A DNA stretch of 50,017 nucleotides. Origin: Eubacteriales bacterium (lineage in GTDB: Bacteria; Bacillota; Clostridia; Lachnospirales; Lachnospiraceae). The DNA lies in assembly GCA_030527665.1 (NCBI GenBank), contig JAUNAK010000010.1, forward strand, positions 1 to 50,017, written 5' to 3'. Positions 10,949 to 19,188 of this stretch are shown piece after piece (position 1 is the first letter of the stretch; each line of letters starts with the position of its first letter). The notes beneath the pieces are model-generated. The model searched no databases. It was not told the DNA's origin and saw only the letters and a list, made by a program, of their open reading frames with translations. The position numbers and the translations under genes were made by a program.

Positions 10949-11470
10949 TTAGCTGACCTTGCGGACTTCTGCGAAACTGATCTCAACCGGTGTCGCACGT
11001 CCAAACAGTTCAACGTTAATAGTAACGGTCTGTTTGCTTTGATTGATGGCGGAAATAAATCCTTTGGAATCTTTCCAGACTCCGCCGATCACAACCACCT
11101 CGTCACCGATCTCAAGATCGATAACAACTTTCTCTCCGGCATCCATACCAAGTTTCTGCATTTCAGCCGGTGTCAGCGGTACCGGTTTTGAACCCGGTCC
11201 AACGAATCCTGTAACACCTCGGGTATTGCGGACAACATACCAGGTATCATCGTTCATAACCATATGGAGCAGAACATAACCCGGAAACAGTTTTCTCAAA
11301 ACCTGCTTTTTCTGTCCGTTCTTAACCTCTACGACCTCTTCCATAGGTACGCGAACTTCAAGGATCTGATCTTCAAGGTGTCTGTTTTCAATTGCTTTCT
11401 CAATGTTTGCTTTTACCTTATTCTCATATCCGGAATAAGTATGAGCCACATACCATCCTGCCTCTGACAT
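10949..11470 (-). CDS. nusG: Transcription termination/antitermination factor NusG
   Basis: NusG, 173 aa, binds RNA polymerase and influences pausing, termination and coupling. The N-terminal NGN domain (WYVAHTYSGYENKVKANIEK, then FPGYVLLHMVM and TRGVTGFVG) is followed by the KOW domain near residue 120 (IGDEVVVIGGVWKDSKGFI). The 15-nt gap from secE and the gene order secE-nusG-rplK-rplA are conserved across bacteria. Confidence 0.98.
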   Translation of the reverse strand: MSEAGWYVAHTYSGYENKVKANIEKAIENRHLEDQILEVRVPMEEVVEVKNGQKKQVLRKLFPGYVLLHMVMNDDTWYVVRNTRGVTGFVGPGSKPVPLTPAEMQKLGMDAGEKVVIDLEIGDEVVVIGGVWKDSKGFISAINQSKQTVTINVELFGRATPVEISFAEVRKVS

Positions 11471-11485
11471 TCAATCACCTTTTCC

Positions 11486-11704
11486 TCATTTGATGATCAG
11501 CTGCATGATCTGTAAGCCAAGACTGTCGATCAGAGTAATCAGTGCACAGATGATCAGTGAAACCACTGCAACAACACCGGTCTGTTTTCCAAGTGTTTTC
11601 TTATCTGTCCAGACGATCTTATCCCATTCTGCTTTCAGACCCTTTTTCCAGCTGCGTTTAGCCTTGTCGTTCTTTTTGGACACTGCTTTCTTAGTATCTG
11701 CCAT
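11486..11704 (-). CDS. secE: Preprotein translocase subunit SecE
   Basis: Short SecE, 72 aa, the clamp subunit of the SecYEG channel in the cytoplasmic membrane. A basic N-terminal half (KKAVSKKNDKAKRSWKKGLKAEW) precedes one transmembrane segment at about residues 43-68 (VVAVVSLIICALITLIDSLG). ATG 11704 is preferred to the in-frame GTG nine bases upstream since GAGGTG sits at the right spacing. It is 23 nt downstream of rpmG. Confidence 0.95.
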   Translation of the reverse strand: MADTKKAVSKKNDKAKRSWKKGLKAEWDKIVWTDKKTLGKQTGVVAVVSLIICALITLIDSLGLQIMQLIIK

Positions 11705-11727
11705 TTTTCTCACCTCACTGGAAACAA

Positions 11728-11877
11728 TTATTTGGTTTCTCTGTGAGCAGTGTGCTTTCTACAGAATCTGCAGTATTTTCTGATCTCCATACGCTCCGGA
11801 TGAGTTTTCTTATCTTTGGTCGTATTGTAGTTACGCTGCTTACATTCTGTACATTCCAGAGTAATTCTTGTACGCAC
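11728..11877 (-). CDS. rpmG: 50S ribosomal protein L33
   Basis: L33, 49 aa, with a GTG start at 11877 preceded by GGAGGTGG at 6-nt spacing. The translation begins [17 protein letters not shown] and ends [14 protein letters not shown], with two CxxC pairs, so this is the zinc-binding form. It is the first gene of the unit leading into secE and nusG. Confidence 0.95.
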   Translation of the reverse strand: MRTRITLECTECKQRNYNTTKDKKTHPERMEIRKYCRFCRKHTAHRETK

Positions 11878-11967
11878 GACTTCCACCTCCACTGTGATAT
11901 ACATTTAAACATTAAAACACAGCCCCGTTCTTTTTCACTTTTCCAAATGGGAAACAGTCACGTTAAC

Positions 11968-12026
11968 CGCCTCATAAATAGAAAAAAGTTCAAAAAAAAA
12001 GGACCTTTTCATGTCGCCTCATAAAT
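11968..12026. repeat. 12-bp direct repeat in the rpmG leader
   Basis: CGCCTCATAAAT occurs at 11968-11979 and 12015-12026; the second copy overlaps the -10 element of the rpmG promoter. It may be a duplicated promoter fragment or binding site. The rest of 11878-12120 has A/T runs and no gene. Confidence 0.5.
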
Positions 12027-12052
12027 ATATCATGTGAGATTTCCCATGTCAA
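12024..12052 (-). promoter_or_regulatory. Promoter of rpmG-secE-nusG-rplKA
   Basis: Minus-strand TTGACA (12047-12052), 17-nt spacer, TATATT (12024-12029). Near-perfect sigma-A promoter about 145 nt upstream of the rpmG start. Confidence 0.85.
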
Positions 12053-12121
12053 GGCATGCCGGTCCTGCATTTTTCCTATTTTTTCTTTATTTTACGGGCA
12101 GTTTCTGCTCAGAATCAACAA

Positions 12122-12148
12122 GCGGCAGATGTTCTTTCAATCTGCCGC
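12122..12148 (-). terminator. Probable terminator after the DeoR-family gene
   Basis: Nine-base arms GCGGCAGAT and ATCTGCCGC with a nine-base loop lie about 40 nt after the regulator stop codon. The T-tract on the minus side is weak (TTGTTGATT), so efficiency is uncertain. Confidence 0.6.
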
Positions 12149-12189
12149 CTGCTGCATTCTTCTCTTCAAATCCAGATCCTGTCTGTGTT

Positions 12190-12954
12190 TTACTCCTCGT
12201 AGATGCACTCGATATTTTTCGATGCAAAAAATTCCATCCATTCATCCGAAGGCCTTTTCTCTGTAACAACATAATCGATGCTGTCCAGCTTACCGATCTG
12301 TACAAAGGATGTCCTGTCAAATTTGCTGCTGTCCAGAACCAGAAAGCTCTTTGCACAGGAATCCAGTGCTTTTTTCTTCATGGATGCAAATGCAGGGACG
12401 GAATCCATCACTCCATGATGCATATCCAGAGCCTTGCAGGATATGAAACATTTATCCACATAGAACCGATCCGCAAAATCCTCTGCATCTGAGCCAAGCA
12501 TAGCCAGATAACCGGATTTCACCGTCCCTCCGGTACAGATCACCTGAAATCCCGGAACCTCCGAAAGTTCAAGAATGATTTCTACCGAGTTGGTCACAAC
12601 GGTGATCTTCTGCTTACTCTTGATCGCCTTGGCAATGAATAATGCCGTGGAACTGGCATCCAGCATAATATGATCACCGTCATGGATCATTCCTGCTGCG
12701 ATCTCTCCGATCCGCTGCTTTGCTCCGACATTTTTCCTGCTCCGGAATGTAAGAGGCATATCAAAACCTACATTCTCATTCAGAACAGCTCCCCCATAGC
12801 TTTTGGTTGCATATCCGTCCTGTTCCAGTTTTTCCAGATCACGACGTATCGTTTCCTCCGAAACCTCGTATAATGCACTTAACTCACTGACTACAACCTT
12901 TTTCTCATCCTGGAGTTTTTCAAGAATCAAATTTCGTCTTTCCAGTGCAAGCAT
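12190..12954 (-). CDS. DeoR/GlpR-family transcriptional regulator
   Basis: 254-aa sugar-phosphate-responsive repressor type. The N-terminal winged helix-turn-helix (residues 1-57; VSELSALYEVSEETIRRDLEKLEQDG is the DeoR signature region) is followed by the DeoR sensor domain of the ribose-5-phosphate-isomerase-like fold, with the ligand loop around LDASSTALFIAKAI and VVTNSVEI and the later CTGGTVKS. Start at 12954 with GAGGTGAAG upstream. It follows the last BMC gene but is separated from it by a terminator, so it has its own transcript. Members of this family commonly control deoxysugar and polyol operons, so the adjacent BMC locus is the obvious candidate target (inference). Confidence 0.9.
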   Translation of the reverse strand: MLALERRNLILEKLQDEKKVVVSELSALYEVSEETIRRDLEKLEQDGYATKSYGGAVLNENVGFDMPLTFRSRKNVGAKQRIGEIAAGMIHDGDHIMLDASSTALFIAKAIKSKQKITVVTNSVEIILELSEVPGFQVICTGGTVKSGYLAMLGSDAEDFADRFYVDKCFISCKALDMHHGVMDSVPAFASMKKKALDSCAKSFLVLDSSKFDRTSFVQIGKLDSIDYVVTEKRPSDEWMEFFASKNIECIYEE

Positions 12955-13085
12955 CTCTTCACCTCGAATATCAACTTAGTAAAACAGTTTCTGCATTTTT
13001 CCTATCCGGTCGCTACTTCCTCAATGTATTTCTCAGCACGGGAAGCTGCCATCGAGTCTCTTCTTTTACTCTTCCCTCATTCAAG

Positions 13086-13113
13086 AAACGGCTTCGGAAT
13101 CCCGAAGCCGTTT
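13086..13113 (-). terminator. Terminator of the BMC operon
   Basis: Twelve-base arms AAACGGCTTCGG and CCGAAGCCGTTT with a four-base loop, 20 nt after the pduT stop codon on the minus strand. It ends the long microcompartment operon before the DeoR-family gene. Confidence 0.85.
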
Positions 13114-13133
13114 TCTGCTCTGCAGTCTGATCC

Positions 13134-13682
13134 TTACAGAATCGTCTGAATGATCTTATCGTCCGGATGTGCAATAACCTGAGAATCCAGATACATGCCC
13201 TTCTCTCCGGCGATCATTTTTGCTCTTTCAATGGATGCAGTCACAGCAGATACCTCTCCGGTAAGCAGCATGTAGGATTTACCGCACATACCCTTTGCCA
13301 GGCGAAGCTCAATTACATTTACGATTGCCGTTTTTGCTGCCGCATCCGCAGCCTCGATCAAAGATGCAACATCAAAGGTTTCCAGAATACCAAGTGCATC
13401 CACATGCTCGATCTCACTTGCTCCATACATAGCCGGAAACAGGGATTCATGCGGATTACCCAATACAAAATTTCCGATCAGCTGAGAATCGTAAGCGGTG
13501 CTGGCAGCTTCTACTGCTGCTTTAACAGCACTCAGATCGCCGGTAACAATGGCAATATACTTACCCGGACACACGGTCTGCGCTTCAACAATCTCAACAT
13601 CAGCGGTTTTCACCATCATATCCGCAGCTGTAATGCCCGCCGGGATACTCTTGAATTCAATCATACCGATTGCTTTACTCAT
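13134..13682 (-). CDS. pduT: BMC-T tandem-domain shell protein, PduT type
   Basis: Shell trimer subunit of 182 aa with two BMC domains (about residues 4-90 and 96-180). Cys38 in the motif TVCPGKY is at the position that in PduT ligates a 4Fe-4S cluster at the trimer pore, so an electron conduit across the shell is likely. It starts at 13682 and follows pduS by 17 nt; PduS is the expected redox partner. Last gene of the operon, followed by a terminator. The only trimer-type shell gene in the window; no PduB-type gene was found. Confidence 0.93.
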   Translation of the reverse strand: MSKAIGMIEFKSIPAGITAADMMVKTADVEIVEAQTVCPGKYIAIVTGDLSAVKAAVEAASTAYDSQLIGNFVLGNPHESLFPAMYGASEIEHVDALGILETFDVASLIEAADAAAKTAIVNVIELRLAKGMCGKSYMLLTGEVSAVTASIERAKMIAGEKGMYLDSQVIAHPDDKIIQTIL

Positions 13683-13699
13683 AACTGTGTTCGTCCTTT

Positions 13700-15025
13700 C
13701 TATCTCTTCTCAATTCTGACAAATTTGTCTGTCACATTGGTAACAACACCTGCAAGCGATGCATGAATACCAACGCTCAAACCGTCAGCCGGTTTTGCGA
13801 TCATCTGTCTGTATTCTACCGTATCTCCGATTTTTACGATCGGCACGGCAGGCGCACCGATATGCTGGCTCAAAGCGATCGTTACTGCACTTACCGGCTG
13901 TACTTCGTCTTTGAGAGGAGCCGGACGATCGTATCTGGTAAGTCCAAGTCTTGCCATCAGTCTTTCTTCCGGTACCTTGCGATATTCTCTGGACTCCTGG
14001 ATCGGAACCGCATCAACCTTCGGCGGGCGAATTCCCTTCTGACGAAGTCCTGCCTTGTACTCACCGATCAATGTTCTCGGTGCAAGATCCTGCGGACATG
14101 CATACAATTCACACACACCGCAGCCGGAGCAGAAGTTCGTATTCAGGAACGGATTCAGATCCTGGAAATCCGCGTTCGATGCGGAACGCATGAACTTCGC
14201 CGGATCGATCGGATGTCCCAGTGCATGACGAGGACACATATTGGTACAGGTCTCACACTGGCAGCAGATGGATGCTGCTCTGGCAAGATCGATCTTTGTA
14301 GTTCTTCGTTTCTTCATAACAAGGACATGATCCTGCGGAAGAACAAGAATCGCATTCGTTGTTTTTGTGATCTGTCCGTCAGGCGGAAGGATTCGTCCCA
14401 TCATCGGGCCTCCCACAAAGTAGACAGGGTCCTTACAGGTAACTTCACCGGCAAGTGCAACCGCTTCCCGGAATGTTGTTCCAAGCGGTACAGCAACCGT
14501 GATCGGATCGCTCACCTCACCGATTACCGTAAGATATTTGAATGTTACAGGCTTGTCCGCCGTTGCAGCACGGTAGATATTGTACATTGTCTCTACGTTG
14601 TATACGATGCAGCCCTGCTCAATCGGCAGACCGCCCGGACGTACTACACGTCCTGTACACTCATAGATCATTACGACCTCATCACCCATCGGATACACTT
14701 CCTGCAGGAAATGCATGCGGATCTCCGGATACCGTCCGATGACTGCTTCGATTGCTTCAATTGCCTGTTTGTATGCTTTCTTGATTCCGATAATAACCTG
14801 CTTAGCGCCAACCGCCTCGGCAACCATATGAAGTCCTTCCAGAACTTCTTCTGTATGTACAGTGATCAGCTGTTTGTGCGGCTGTAGAAGTGGTTCGCAT
14901 TCTGCACAGTTTAACAGAATGGTGTCGGCATCTTTGTTTAACTTAGCATAGGAAGGGAATCCGGCACCACCGGATCCGACTACTCCGCCTTCGCGGATTT
15001 TTTTCTGCAGTTCTTCAAAATTCAT
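13700..15025 (-). CDS. pduS: PduS-type cobalamin reductase / RnfC-like flavoprotein
   Basis: 441-aa iron-sulfur flavoprotein. The N-terminal glycine-rich GVVGSGGAGFPSYAKL is the NADH/FMN-binding beginning shared with RnfC and the 51-kDa Complex I subunit. Two ferredoxin-type cluster motifs follow: Cys254/257/260/264 and Cys299/302/305/310. In the Pdu system PduS reduces cobalamin so that the adenosyltransferase can regenerate adenosylcobalamin for the dehydratase; both partners occur in this operon. The C-terminal part has a barrel-sandwich (biotinyl-lipoyl-like) region. Lies between pduN and pduT. Confidence 0.93.
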   Translation of the reverse strand: MNFEELQKKIREGGVVGSGGAGFPSYAKLNKDADTILLNCAECEPLLQPHKQLITVHTEEVLEGLHMVAEAVGAKQVIIGIKKAYKQAIEAIEAVIGRYPEIRMHFLQEVYPMGDEVVMIYECTGRVVRPGGLPIEQGCIVYNVETMYNIYRAATADKPVTFKYLTVIGEVSDPITVAVPLGTTFREAVALAGEVTCKDPVYFVGGPMMGRILPPDGQITKTTNAILVLPQDHVLVMKKRRTTKIDLARAASICCQCETCTNMCPRHALGHPIDPAKFMRSASNADFQDLNPFLNTNFCSGCGVCELYACPQDLAPRTLIGEYKAGLRQKGIRPPKVDAVPIQESREYRKVPEERLMARLGLTRYDRPAPLKDEVQPVSAVTIALSQHIGAPAVPIVKIGDTVEYRQMIAKPADGLSVGIHASLAGVVTNVTDKFVRIEKR

Positions 15026-15047
15026 GCTTTACTCCATTCCAGAATAT

Positions 15048-15317
15048 TCATCTTTCAAAATAACCATTGTCATCGATAATTCCAACTATTGCCGCATCGA
15101 CAGGTGCATCAGGCATGTCGCAGCCGATTCTGGCAGCACTTCCTGTTGCTACCATAACGTACTCGCCTACACCTGCACCGATCAGATCGATGGCAATGAT
15201 CTGGCCAGTTTCAGCCGACATATGACGCAGCGGTTCGATGATCATAAACTTATTTCCGATTAATTTGTCGCTCTTACGGGTGGAAACAATGCTTCCGACA
15301 ACCTTTCCTGCTATCAT
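15048..15317 (-). CDS. pduN: BMC-P pentameric vertex protein
   Basis: 89-aa EutN/CcmL/PduN-family protein that caps the icosahedral vertices of the shell. The typical beginning MIAGKVVGSIVSTRKSDKL, the central GAGVGEYVMVATGSAAR and the terminal VDAAIVGIID are all present. It follows pduL after a 199-nt gap that contains two hairpins (15410-15425 and 15444-15470), which may tune expression of this low-copy shell component. Confidence 0.95.
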   Translation of the reverse strand: MIAGKVVGSIVSTRKSDKLIGNKFMIIEPLRHMSAETGQIIAIDLIGAGVGEYVMVATGSAARIGCDMPDAPVDAAIVGIIDDNGYFER

Positions 15318-15443
15318 ATCTCCTCCATTTTATCGGTCGGCAGGACGCGTACATGCACATACACGATTCATAGATTCGTGATTTCATACGTTTCCTGCAG
15401 CCGGATCCCGATCCGCTGATCGGATCCTGCCCGATTCCAATAC

Positions 15444-15470
15444 CTGCACAGCCGTTTCCGGACTGTGCAG
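15444..15470 (-). other. Intercistronic hairpin pduL-pduN
   Basis: CTGCACAG and CTGTGCAG arms with further pairing of CCG/CGG inside. A smaller inverted repeat (GATCCG/CGGATC) lies at 15410-15426. Neither has a T-tract; processing or stability roles are plausible. Confidence 0.5.
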
Positions 15471-15516
15471 CCATTCTATCCAAACCAATAACTCTTATGC
15501 AGTTTCTCTGCCAGTA

Positions 15517-16161
15517 TTATTTGATAATCTTAATTGTATCTCCCTGTTTGATACCTGCCGCATTCGCTTCATCGGTATCAATGTGCATCTCCAGTGTAAA
15601 TGTCTCATGCACACGGATCACAACATGATTAAATGTTGTGCCTCTCTCGTTATCTGCCTGAACAGAAACGATCTGGCCGTCTGTTACACCGGCTGCCTCA
15701 GCATCTGCCGGTGACATATGGATATGACGCATCGCAATGATGCAGCCCTCATTCAGATAAAGGGCACCTTTCGGTCCGACAATTGCAATCGGAGCACTTC
15801 CTGCAGTGTCTCCCGACTGGCGGATCGGCGCTTTTACACCAAGTGTACGCGCATCGGTAGCGGAAATCTCAACCTGTGTCTGTTTTCTGACCGGTCCGAG
15901 AATGCGAACATTCTCGATCGCACGCAGCTTCAGACCGACGATCGTAACCAGTTCGTTGGAAGCAAACTGGCCGCCCATCAGTTCTTTCTTCTTTGTAAGC
16001 TGATAGCCTTTTCCAAAAAGAACTTCTACATGCTCCTGTGTCAGATGGACATGTCTCGCAGATACACCAACCGGTACAAGAAATCCTTTTGCATTGGTTT
16101 TCTCGTTATTGATCGCTTCCAGAACCATTCTGGTAATAGCTTCTACCTGATTTGTATCCAA
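15517..16161 (-). CDS. pduL: Phosphate propanoyltransferase PduL
   Basis: 214-aa BMC phosphotransacylase converting propionyl-CoA to propionyl phosphate and recycling CoA inside the compartment. Zinc-ligand histidines are visible in VSARHVHLT (His37, His39) and in the second-half motif MRHIHMSP, which marks the duplicated PduL fold. Residues 1-20 form an amphipathic helix (MDTNQVEAITRMVLEAI) followed by a short linker, the classical N-terminal encapsulation peptide. Located between the shell genes, with 136 nt to the upstream BMC-H gene, a gap holding a hairpin near 16210-16260. Confidence 0.95.
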   Translation of the reverse strand: MDTNQVEAITRMVLEAINNEKTNAKGFLVPVGVSARHVHLTQEHVEVLFGKGYQLTKKKELMGGQFASNELVTIVGLKLRAIENVRILGPVRKQTQVEISATDARTLGVKAPIRQSGDTAGSAPIAIVGPKGALYLNEGCIIAMRHIHMSPADAEAAGVTDGQIVSVQADNERGTTFNHVVIRVHETFTLEMHIDTDEANAAGIKQGDTIKIIK

Positions 16162-16297
16162 GTTGACACCTCTTTCACTGATTCATAGATAATCTGATAC
16201 TTGTATCTGTTCCTGTATCCGAACAGATTCTATCCGGCCATGCGCAAACACGCACAGCCGGTACTCTTCTATAGATTTGTTATCTGATCAGATTTAA

Positions 16298-16918
16298 TTA
16301 TTTAGCCAGTTTCGGAAGGATCAGCTCAACATCTGTGTGCGGTCTCGGAATAACATGAGTAGCTACCAGCTCACCCAGTCTGGATGCGTTGTTTCCGCCA
16401 GCCTCAACAGCAGATTTAACAGCACCTACATCGCCGCGTACCATAACAGTTACAAGACCGGATCCGATTCTCTCTGTTCCGATCAGAGCAACATTTGCAG
16501 CTTTGCACATTGCATCTGCAGCCTCGATTGCAGCTACTAATCCTCTGGTTTCAACCATTCCTAAAGCTTCCTGTGTCATTCTTCTTTCCTCCTTACGTGT
16601 GTTAACAGCGGCAGTCTCCGCTTTCACTTCCTGTTTTTGTACTTCTTTTTCTGTGTTTGCCCTGGCTTCTGTCTCTGCCCTGGCAGCTGCTGTTTCCTCG
16701 ACAGTATCCGCAGCCGTAGCTTCTGCCTTAACTGCGGCATCCGCTTCCCCGCTTATTTCCGTCTCGGGCTTCGCAGCTTCTGCAATTACAGCCTTTGCCG
16801 TTACCGTTTTCGCTGCAGGTTTCTTCGCAGCGGGTTTCACTTCTGCAGTTTCCGAAACAGATTTCTTCTCCTCTGTTTCAGGAACACTGCCGACTTTCGT
16901 CTTCTTTATTTCCGCCAT
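16298..16918 (-). CDS. BMC-H shell protein with long N-terminal extension and internal start
   Basis: The open frame from ATG 16918 encodes 206 aa: a 113-residue Ala/Glu/Lys/Thr-rich low-complexity segment followed by a complete PduA/PduJ-like BMC-H domain ([13 protein letters not shown] onward, pore segment IGSGLVTV). The internal ATG at 16579 is preceded by AAGGAGG at good spacing, so a normal 93-aa shell protein is almost certainly made. The upstream ATG has a weaker GGGAG and overlaps the end of the preceding shell gene by 13 nt, so the long form could arise by translational coupling. The arrangement recalls PduB/PduB', where an N-terminal extension ties shell to cargo. If the long form is not made, 16580-16918 is simply an unusually long stop-free intercistronic stretch. 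Confidence 0.75.
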   Translation of the reverse strand: MAEIKKTKVGSVPETEEKKSVSETAEVKPAAKKPAAKTVTAKAVIAEAAKPETEISGEADAAVKAEATAADTVEETAAARAETEARANTEKEVQKQEVKAETAAVNTRKEERRMTQEALGMVETRGLVAAIEAADAMCKAANVALIGTERIGSGLVTVMVRGDVGAVKSAVEAGGNNASRLGELVATHVIPRPHTDVELILPKLAK

Positions 16919-17217
16919 GCGTAATCTCCCACATCTCTCCATCTGCTGGCACTGCGCATTACCAGTTTCACGATTTCTTCGTGCGGATTGGCAATTACCG
17001 CATGCAGCACCGGTTTCTTAATGCCTCTTTCACAAGCGGCCTCAACTGCTGTCTGTACCGAAGATACATCGCCTTCGATGATCAGCGTTACCAGACGACC
17101 TCCCAGTTTTCTTTCCCAGGATGCCAGATGAACATCGGCCGACTTGCACATGATATCGACAGCATCCACAGCAGCGACTACGCCTGTTATTTCAACAAAG
17201 CCATATGCTTTTCCCAT
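16906..17217 (-). CDS. BMC-H shell protein
   Basis: 103-aa hexamer-forming shell protein with a single BMC domain: [21 protein letters not shown] at the beginning, [21 protein letters not shown] in the middle and [10 protein letters not shown] near the end. The pore segment KLGGRLV differs from the GSGLV of the neighbouring PduA/J-like proteins, suggesting a different permeability. It carries a short C-terminal tail ([13 protein letters not shown]). It ends inside the extended BMC-H gene in another frame. Confidence 0.92.
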   Translation of the reverse strand: MGKAYGFVEITGVVAAVDAVDIMCKSADVHLASWERKLGGRLVTLIIEGDVSSVQTAVEAACERGIKKPVLHAVIANPHEEIVKLVMRSASRWRDVGDYAWRK

Positions 17218-17234
17218 GGATCGTCAGCTCCTTA

Positions 17235-17516
17235 TTACTGCAGGTTATGAGGCAGGATCTGCTCTACATCTGTGTGCGGTCTCGGAATAACATGAGTAGC
17301 TACCAGCTCACCCAGTCTGGATGCAGCTGCGCTTCCGGACTCAACAGCAGCCTTTACAGCGCCTACATCGCCGCGAACAAGTACGGTAACCAGACCGGAA
17401 CCGATCTTCTCTGTTCCTACTAAGGATACCTCAGCAGCTTTTGTCATTGCATCTGCTGCCTCGATTGCAGCGGTAAGACCTCTGGTCTCGATCATTCCTA
17501 ATGCTTCCTGTGCCAT
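17235..17516 (-). CDS. BMC-H shell protein, PduA/PduJ type
   Basis: 93-aa hexameric shell protein, likely the major facet component. The pore segment [19 protein letters not shown] is the PduA/PduJ type associated with propanediol passage. ATG 17516 (MAQEALGM) is chosen because GGGAGGAA lies just upstream. It is about 80 percent identical to the BMC-H domain at 16298-16579, and the two genes share a 59-nt block with no mismatch (17266-17324 and 16329-16387), pointing to recent duplication or gene conversion. Confidence 0.95.
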   Translation of the reverse strand: MAQEALGMIETRGLTAAIEAADAMTKAAEVSLVGTEKIGSGLVTVLVRGDVGAVKAAVESGSAAASRLGELVATHVIPRPHTDVEQILPHNLQ

Positions 17517-17554
17517 TTCTCTATTCCTCCCGGTCATATGACCTGATACTTATA

Positions 17555-17872
17555 TTAAAACTTGTCTAGTGCACTGATCTTCAACATCTTTTCTACGCCC
17601 GGATCATCCGGATTCGGGATGATATGATGCTGTACAACACCACTGATCCCTTCAGCAGCCGTGATACCGGCTTCCATTGCGGCATTTACCGCGGAGACGT
17701 CTCCTCGAAATTTGATCGTCACCAGAAGCGGAACGGGAAGTTCATCTGCACGTGCAGGTTTGTTCTTATCAAACACTTCCAATTCAACATCGGCAGCCTT
17801 GCATCCTGCATCTGCAGCAACAAACGCCGTTGTGAGTCCGAAGACTTCAAGAATACCTACAGCCTGTGCCAT
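17555..17872 (-). CDS. BMC-H shell protein with loop insertion
   Basis: 105-aa single-BMC-domain protein: MAQAVGILEVFGLTTAFVAAD, then an inserted loop FDKNKPARADELPVP before the strand LLVTIKFRGDVSAVNAAMEAG. The loop and the pore region differ from the other three BMC-H proteins, so it probably has a minor or specialised shell role. It directly follows the alcohol dehydrogenase gene and begins the shell gene cluster. Confidence 0.93.
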   Translation of the reverse strand: MAQAVGILEVFGLTTAFVAADAGCKAADVELEVFDKNKPARADELPVPLLVTIKFRGDVSAVNAAMEAGITAAEGISGVVQHHIIPNPDDPGVEKMLKISALDKF

Positions 17873-17919
17873 TCTTCTGCTCTCCTTTCATCCGTGTCAG
17901 TTCCGTCGAAAATCGGTGA

Positions 17920-19170
17920 TCAATGATTCTTGGAACCATCAATAGCTCCGAATGTAATAGCAACCTTAAGTCCCTTCTGTGCCAGAGCATATTCATGAGC
18001 TTCATTAATTTTCTCAAGCGGGAAGGTATCTGTCAACAGGTCATTTACCGGAAGACCGATTGCTTTTGCTCTCTTCAGGAAATCAAAGGTAGTTGCGTAA
18101 TCTCTGAGCGTGTATACCCAGGAACCAACCAGGTTGATCTCTTTAGAGCAAAGATCAAAGTGCGGGTTGATGGTTGCATCACCGTTGTTGATGAAGAAAC
18201 CAAGCTCGCAAAGTCCGCCGCCGTTGCGGATGAACTTATAGATATTTGCATGAGCGATCGGAGAACCGGTACACTGGAATGCAAAATCTGCCAGATGTCC
18301 GCCGAAGGATGCCTCTACAGCACCTGCAAGGTTCTCGATGCCCTTGTGCTCCATGAAGTTAACGGTCTGTGTTGCACCGAGTTTTTTGGAGAACTCCAGT
18401 CTCTGTGCATTGCCGTCAACAGTTGTGATATTCTCGATACCCATGGTACGAAGAATAGCTACGCAGAACAGACCGATCGGTCCGCATCCCTGTACAACAA
18501 CTCTGCTGTTGAAACGAAGGATACCTGTTGTTTTTGCACGCTCTACTGCGTGGATCAGAACAGCTGCCGGCTCGATCAGGATACGGGATGCAAGATCCAT
18601 ATCACTTACATTGAAGAATGTGGATCCTCTGCTGCCCTTGATCACGATGTAGTCTGCAAACCATCCGTTCAGATGTGTCTCATCATCCGGGATCAGTCCA
18701 TATACATCAGCAGCTCCGACGTTCTGTTTGTTCAGATCGAACATGGTGATCTCCGGATCATCCTGGAACATCATGCAGGTAACGATCTTGTCGCCAACCT
18801 TTACGTCTTTTCCTGCGCTGTCTTTTTTAACGTTTTTACCCATTGCTACGATCTCACCGGTTCCCTCATGTCCGAGAACAAGCGGGATCAGACCGAACGG
18901 GTCTTTTTTGAATTCGTGCTGATCAGTACCGCAGATACCGCAGCCCTCTACTCTTACAAGCAGATCGTCATCAGCAAGTTCCGGAATCGGGAACTCTTTG
19001 ATCTCATAGTGCTCAAGTCCTGTCAGCATGGCAACATGTGCAACCTTCGGAATTCCGTTGGATGCAGCAGCTGCTGCCGGTGCTGCCGGTGCAGCTGCCG
19101 GAGCGGATCCGGTCATGCCTGCAAGCACCTGTCTGACAATCTCTTCAATATTCTGAGCGTTCATATCCAT
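17920..19170 (-). CDS. Zinc-dependent alcohol dehydrogenase with encapsulation peptide
   Basis: 416-aa medium-chain dehydrogenase. Residues 1-20 (MDMNAQNIEEIVRQVLAGMT) form an amphipathic encapsulation helix, followed by an Ala/Pro-rich linker to about residue 38. The catalytic domain has the zinc-site motifs GCGICGTDQHEF and LGHEGTGEIV and the Rossmann motif GCGPIGLF. The usual four-cysteine structural zinc lobe is not evident. In place of the iron-type PduQ this enzyme would recycle NADH inside the compartment by reducing propionaldehyde and/or lactaldehyde (inference). It lies between pduP and the shell genes. Confidence 0.9.
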   Translation of the reverse strand: MDMNAQNIEEIVRQVLAGMTGSAPAAAPAAPAAAAASNGIPKVAHVAMLTGLEHYEIKEFPIPELADDDLLVRVEGCGICGTDQHEFKKDPFGLIPLVLGHEGTGEIVAMGKNVKKDSAGKDVKVGDKIVTCMMFQDDPEITMFDLNKQNVGAADVYGLIPDDETHLNGWFADYIVIKGSRGSTFFNVSDMDLASRILIEPAAVLIHAVERAKTTGILRFNSRVVVQGCGPIGLFCVAILRTMGIENITTVDGNAQRLEFSKKLGATQTVNFMEHKGIENLAGAVEASFGGHLADFAFQCTGSPIAHANIYKFIRNGGGLCELGFFINNGDATINPHFDLCSKEINLVGSWVYTLRDYATTFDFLKRAKAIGLPVNDLLTDTFPLEKINEAHEYALAQKGLKVAITFGAIDGSKNH

Positions 19171-19188
19171 TTTGTCATATCCTCCTGA

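Noticed and set aside
11715-11912. 65-codon frame over rpmG
   Set aside because: Wrong frame; the real L33 gene (GTG start at 11877) lies in the same place.
15274-15483. Small frame between pduL and pduN
   Set aside because: Overlaps the start of pduN, contains two intercistronic hairpins and has no good start signal.
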